Of a DNA stretch of 37,935 nt, positions 34,682 to 37,935 are shown one piece after another. Source of the DNA: Treponema sp. (GTDB lineage: Bacteria > Spirochaetota > Spirochaetia > Treponematales > Breznakiellaceae); contig JAITLC010000038.1 in NCBI GenBank assembly GCA_031278095.1, forward strand, positions 1 to 37,935, written 5' to 3'. The stretch's first letter is position 1. Each line of letters opens with the position of its first letter. Both the position numbers and the translations under genes were made by a program. The notes under the pieces were generated by a model. The model saw only the letters and a list, made by a program, of their open reading frames with translations, had not been told where the DNA came from and did not search any database.

Positions 34682-34703
34682 CATTTACACAAACTTTGGG
34701 ATA
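34682..34703. repeat. Lone insertion-sequence end, copy 2
   Basis: ATTTACACAAACTTTGGGAT and two more bases match 112-133 at 20 of 22. No transposase is beside it, so it may be a scar left by an excised or deleted element in the gap between two signalling genes. Confidence 0.45.
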
Positions 34704-34808
34704 GTTCCGAAGTAAGGAGAAACAAGGAAGAGCCCCCATATCCCTTCTCCGACTCCTTCGGCTTCGCGGTTACTTCTTTATAAATGTGTTTTTAATGTAA
34801 TCAAGGTA

Positions 34809-37292
34809 CTAGAGCAGGTATTTTTTTAGGCGTTTTATCAATTCTTCCGCATCAACCGGTTTCCCCAGATGATCATTCATCCCGGCGGCGAGACAGTGTT
34901 CCACATCTTCCCTGAAGACATTGGCGGTCATGGCCATGATGGGAATGGACTTTGCCTTCGGGCAGGAGAGTTCCCGAATCTTCCGGGTAGCCTCGTAACC
35001 ATCCATCTCCGGCATGTGTATATCCATCAGAATAAGGCTGTACTGTTCCGGATCCTCTTTGAATTTCTCAAGGACCACCTTGCCGTTTTCCGCTGCCTCT
35101 ATCTGTATTCCGGTATTTTCCAGCAGGGAATAAATAATCTCCCGGTTTATCTCCACATCTTCCGCAAGGAGGATGCTTTTGCCTGCAAAAATGTTTTTGT
35201 TGTTATTCGATTCACTTTCCGGGGTTTTCTTTTTGAGACGGGATAGCTGCTTATTAATGCAATCCGTCAGGGAGCTGTAGAAGAGGGGCTTTGATATAAA
35301 CCCGTCCATCCCCGATTTTTCGGCCTCATCGCTGATGGTAGACCATTCGCTTGCGGAGATGAGAATCACCGTTACCTTGTTCCCGTATCTGTTTTTTATC
35401 TCCCTGGCAAGTTCAATCCCGTTCATTTTGGGCATGTGCCAGTCGGTAAAGACAATGTCATAGGGAGCCTCTCCGGTCTTCTCCATGAGTTTTACCGCTT
35501 TATCCCCATCGGCGGCAGTTTCGCAGTGGATCTTCATGTAATCGGCATATTCCCTGAAGTATTCCAGCACATCCGGAGAGTCGTCCACCGCGAGGATACG
35601 GAGTTCTTCCCACTTGATGGTCTCACGCGGCAGATGAGACTGCTTTCCTTCCTTTACCACGATCTCAAAGATAAAATCGGATCCCTTGCCCAGTTCGCTT
35701 TCCGCCCAGATCCGGCCTTCCATGAGTTCAACAAAACGTTTGGAAATAGCCAGGCCGAGCCCCGTTCCACCGTACCTGCGGGCAATGGTTCCGTCCGCCT
35801 GCTCAAAGAGATTAAAGAGCCGGCTTTTCTGTTCTTCGGAGATGCCGATACCCGTATCAATAACATCAAAACGCAGGGTATGCCGTGTCCCTTCCGCGGC
35901 AATGTGCTTGATATTGAGGGTTATGGTTCCCCCTTCGGGGGTGAATTTGACCGCATTGGCTATCAGGTTGGTGAGTACCTGGGAGATCCGCTGCTCATCC
36001 CCAATAATCCTTATGGGAACATCCTGGTCAATCCTCACCACAAAACTCTGCTTCTTTTCATTAAATTTGAATTCCATGACGTCGCTTAACTTTTTAAGCA
36101 TCCGTTCAAAGTCAAATTCCGCACAGGAAAGCTCAAATTTTCCCGCCTCGATCTTTGACATATCGAGGATATCATTGATCACTCCCAGAAGGTGTACCGA
36201 TGCATCTTTGACTTTGGAGAGGCAGTACCGGATTCGTTCCATATCCTTGCTGTTTTCGGCGATGGTACTCATACCAATGATCACATTCAGGGGGGTGCGC
36301 ATCTCGTGGCTCATCCGGGACAGAAAATCACTTTTCGCCTGACTGGACTGTTCCGCCTGTTCCTTGGCCGCTATCAGCTCCTTTTCGAGCTTGAGTTTTT
36401 CGGTAATATCCAGGGCGATGACGGCAAACCCCTGCCTTTTTATGTCTGTCGTAAAACCCGAAAAGGAGAACATCCGCTCTTCCCCGTCCTTGCGGCAGAT
36501 GGGAAGAACCACTTCGGTAAATCCATTATCCAGAATGAGCTTATTATAGTGTTCCAGTATTCTTTTGTAGATCTCTTCACTAAAGAGGATGCCCGGCCCG
36601 CTTTCCATCAGTTCGTTTTTGCTGTAACCCGTTATATCCTGGGCGCCCTGATTGAGGTACTTGAATTCCCCCTCTATGGACTGCCATGCAATATAGTAGG
36701 GGGAAGCATTGACGATAGAACTCATCCGGCGGAGTTCTTCTTCGGCCTGGCAGCGGGCCACAAGATTTGCCAGAGCGCTGGAAACAAGGCGGAGGATCTG
36801 GATATCCTCTTCATCCCAGCTCCGGCTTTTCTGGCAATCGTCAATGATGAGCAGCCCCCAGAAATCGTTGTAGACAAAGATCGGTGCGGAAATAAAAGCC
36901 TTTACCCCCCGCTCCAGTATGCGGGGGCTTATGTTGGGCTCTTTGCTGGTATCGGTGCAGGCAATAAAGACATCCCCGCGGGTGATATAGGTATCGTAAG
37001 AAAAATCTCCCTTGACAAAGTCAAAGGAACGCAGGGTGGCTTTGGTAGCATTCTGAAGAAGATTGTACCATTCATAATCAAAGTTGATTCGGTGTGTTTT
37101 TCCGTCCAGCCTGCCCACCAGCACCCGGCTTGCTCCCATGAACATGCCGGTCATCATCAGGGCATTGTTGATCAGCGTGCCCATTTCGCCCGAAGAAACA
37201 AAACTTTGTGAAATGGCAGATAAAAGTTCCTGTTGTTGAAGCCGCTTTTTGAGTGTATCCTGGCCGTGCCTATCGCAAGTATCTTGCTCCAC
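34809..37292 (-). CDS. Soluble hybrid histidine kinase, GAF-PAS-HK-REC-REC
   Basis: About 827 residues from a GTG at 37292. No TM helix in this version. Order: GAF domain, PAS domain (ASPYYIAWQSIEGEFKYLNQGAQDITGYS), HisKA (SHEMRTPLN), HATPase (DTGIGIS, GGTGLGLAIS), and two receivers with phospho-Asp in FTDWHMPK and LMDIHMPE. Counted from an upstream GTG at 37376 these are His357, Asp645 and Asp785. That longer start would add a hydrophobic stretch encoded inside an inverted repeat and is disfavoured; an extended -10 (TGT-TATATT, 37299-37307) lies 6 nt before 37292. No Hpt, so phosphoryl transfer to a separate partner is expected. Confidence 0.9.
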   Translation of the reverse strand: MEQDTCDRHGQDTLKKRLQQQELLSAISQSFVSSGEMGTLINNALMMTGMFMGASRVLVGRLDGKTHRINFDYEWYNLLQNATKATLRSFDFVKGDFSYDTYITRGDVFIACTDTSKEPNISPRILERGVKAFISAPIFVYNDFWGLLIIDDCQKSRSWDEEDIQILRLVSSALANLVARCQAEEELRRMSSIVNASPYYIAWQSIEGEFKYLNQGAQDITGYSKNELMESGPGILFSEEIYKRILEHYNKLILDNGFTEVVLPICRKDGEERMFSFSGFTTDIKRQGFAVIALDITEKLKLEKELIAAKEQAEQSSQAKSDFLSRMSHEMRTPLNVIIGMSTIAENSKDMERIRYCLSKVKDASVHLLGVINDILDMSKIEAGKFELSCAEFDFERMLKKLSDVMEFKFNEKKQSFVVRIDQDVPIRIIGDEQRISQVLTNLIANAVKFTPEGGTITLNIKHIAAEGTRHTLRFDVIDTGIGISEEQKSRLFNLFEQADGTIARRYGGTGLGLAISKRFVELMEGRIWAESELGKGSDFIFEIVVKEGKQSHLPRETIKWEELRILAVDDSPDVLEYFREYADYMKIHCETAADGDKAVKLMEKTGEAPYDIVFTDWHMPKMNGIELAREIKNRYGNKVTVILISASEWSTISDEAEKSGMDGFISKPLFYSSLTDCINKQLSRLKKKTPESESNNNKNIFAGKSILLAEDVEINREIIYSLLENTGIQIEAAENGKVVLEKFKEDPEQYSLILMDIHMPEMDGYEATRKIRELSCPKAKSIPIMAMTANVFREDVEHCLAAGMNDHLGKPVDAEELIKRLKKYLL

Positions 37293-37350
37293 TAGTATAA
37301 TATAACAGGAAATAGACAAAAAGTATACCGCTGTGATATGATAACCGGTA

Positions 37351-37466
37351 ATTCTCAGTTTACCACGAACAGACACTAACGTTTGCCTCGACGGCCTTTA
37401 TTTTTACCTGAATTCTCTTCTGTTCGGATGGTGTGAGTGGTTCGTGGTTATCTTAAACCGAGAATA
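37351..37466. repeat. Inverted repeat between divergent kinase and mlaE genes
   Basis: ATTCTCAGTTTACCACGAAC (37351-37370) recurs inverted at 37440-37466 with one substitution and a 6-nt insertion. The span also contains AGACACTAA, the outer end of the GTGTCTGTCC family. It may be an operator shared by two divergent promoters or a degraded mobile element. Confidence 0.6.
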
Positions 37467-37488
37467 GCTGTATGATGACGTAAGGGAA

Positions 37489-37935
37489 ATGGTGAACTTG
37501 CAGCTCTTTTTCTCCAGTTTCTTTTATCCTCTGGGTTTTTTTGCCCGTATTCTAAAGGGAATCTGGGCTTTTATTTTCCGGGGGCAGGCCTCTTACAAGA
37601 TCCTTATCATGCAGATCCTCTTTACCTTTGTTGAGGCTCTCAGCGTGTCTTCCATGCTGGCTCTGGGGATTGGGGCCGCCGTAAATATCATCGGCATTCC
37701 CTTCCTCTCCCAGATCTCCCAGGAACACTATATCTATATCCTGCTCGTTCTCATTATCACCCGGGAACTAGGGCCCCTTTTGACCGCCTTCATTATCATA
37801 GCGCGTTCGGCAACGGCGATTGCCACCGAGATGGCCAGCATGGTGATTTCCCATGAGGTGGAAGCCTATATCTCCGTGGGTGTAGATCCAATCGAACATC
37901 TGGCCGTCCCGCGTTTCCTGGGGGTCACCATGTCC
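37489..37935 (+). CDS. MlaE-type ABC permease (5' part)
   Basis: The gene runs off the right edge; 149 codons are present. The reading frame from ATG 37489 gives FARILKGIWAFIFRG, several TM helices, TRELGPLLTAFIIIARSATA and ATEMASMVISHEVEAY. This is the conserved core of the MlaE/YrbE permease family, which moves phospholipids or other lipids between membranes with an MlaF ATPase and an MCE-domain protein. Those partners would be expected just beyond the window. AAGGGA is close to the ATG, so GTG at 37492 is an alternative start. Confidence 0.9.
   Translation, partial: MVNLQLFFSSFFYPLGFFARILKGIWAFIFRGQASYKILIMQILFTFVEALSVSSMLALGIGAAVNIIGIPFLSQISQEHYIYILLVLIITRELGPLLTAFIIIARSATAIATEMASMVISHEVEAYISVGVDPIEHLAVPRFLGVTMS

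Noticed and set aside
37293-37376. Longer kinase start at GTG 37376
   Set aside because: The extra residues are encoded within an inverted repeat and promoter-like DNA; only a distant GAGG supports it.
1-37935. tRNA, rRNA, prophage or replication origin
   Set aside because: No cloverleaf, ribosomal RNA sequence, phage structural gene or DnaA-box cluster was noticed by eye.

Overview
The window looks like chromosomal DNA of a free-living or gut-associated spirochaete, most likely a Treponema-like organism of medium GC. This is inference from gene content: many membrane-bound and hybrid histidine kinases, a CHASE2 adenylate cyclase, a chemoreceptor, small lipoproteins, YitT and MlaE proteins, and no rRNA, tRNA, phage or CRISPR locus. 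No species is claimed.

Layout. The left edge holds the start of a probable transposase gene (minus strand). An arginine operon argC-argB-argD-argG-argH (6327 to 368, minus) follows; two ARG-box-like palindromes lie upstream of argC. Next come a decayed transposase fragment (6572-6781), a lipoprotein gene whose strong promoter ends almost at the ATG, a secreted von Willebrand A protein, tyrS, an SGNH esterase, and a MerR regulator divergent from an aldo/keto reductase with a 19-bp-spacer promoter. A larE-larC-larB operon (15189 to 12367, minus) should make the nickel-pincer nucleotide cofactor; no larA-type apoenzyme is present, and the divergent neighbour is a DUF3842 protein. The middle third carries a 7TM hybrid kinase, a CitM/ArsB/NhaD-type permease, a YitT protein and the CHASE2 adenylate cyclase. 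A sugar module runs on the minus strand from 30367 to 24505: LacI regulator, promoter with overlapping operator, binding lipoprotein, two permeases and a GH51 arabinofuranosidase. It probably imports and cleaves arabino-oligosaccharides. The right end has a FecR-like secreted protein, an unknown secreted protein downstream of a chemoreceptor, a soluble hybrid kinase with two receiver domains, and the beginning of an MlaE-type permease.

The most unusual feature is between the genes. Nearly every intergenic gap carries short imperfect palindromes of a few recurring families: GTTCCAAAA-type arms, GTGTCTGTCC-type arms, and an 83-84 bp composite present twice in opposite orientation. They sit against stop codons, in 5' leaders and inside promoters, and one half-copy supplies the last codons of larE. 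I read them as miniature, probably transposon-derived elements that have been recruited as terminators, leaders and promoters.
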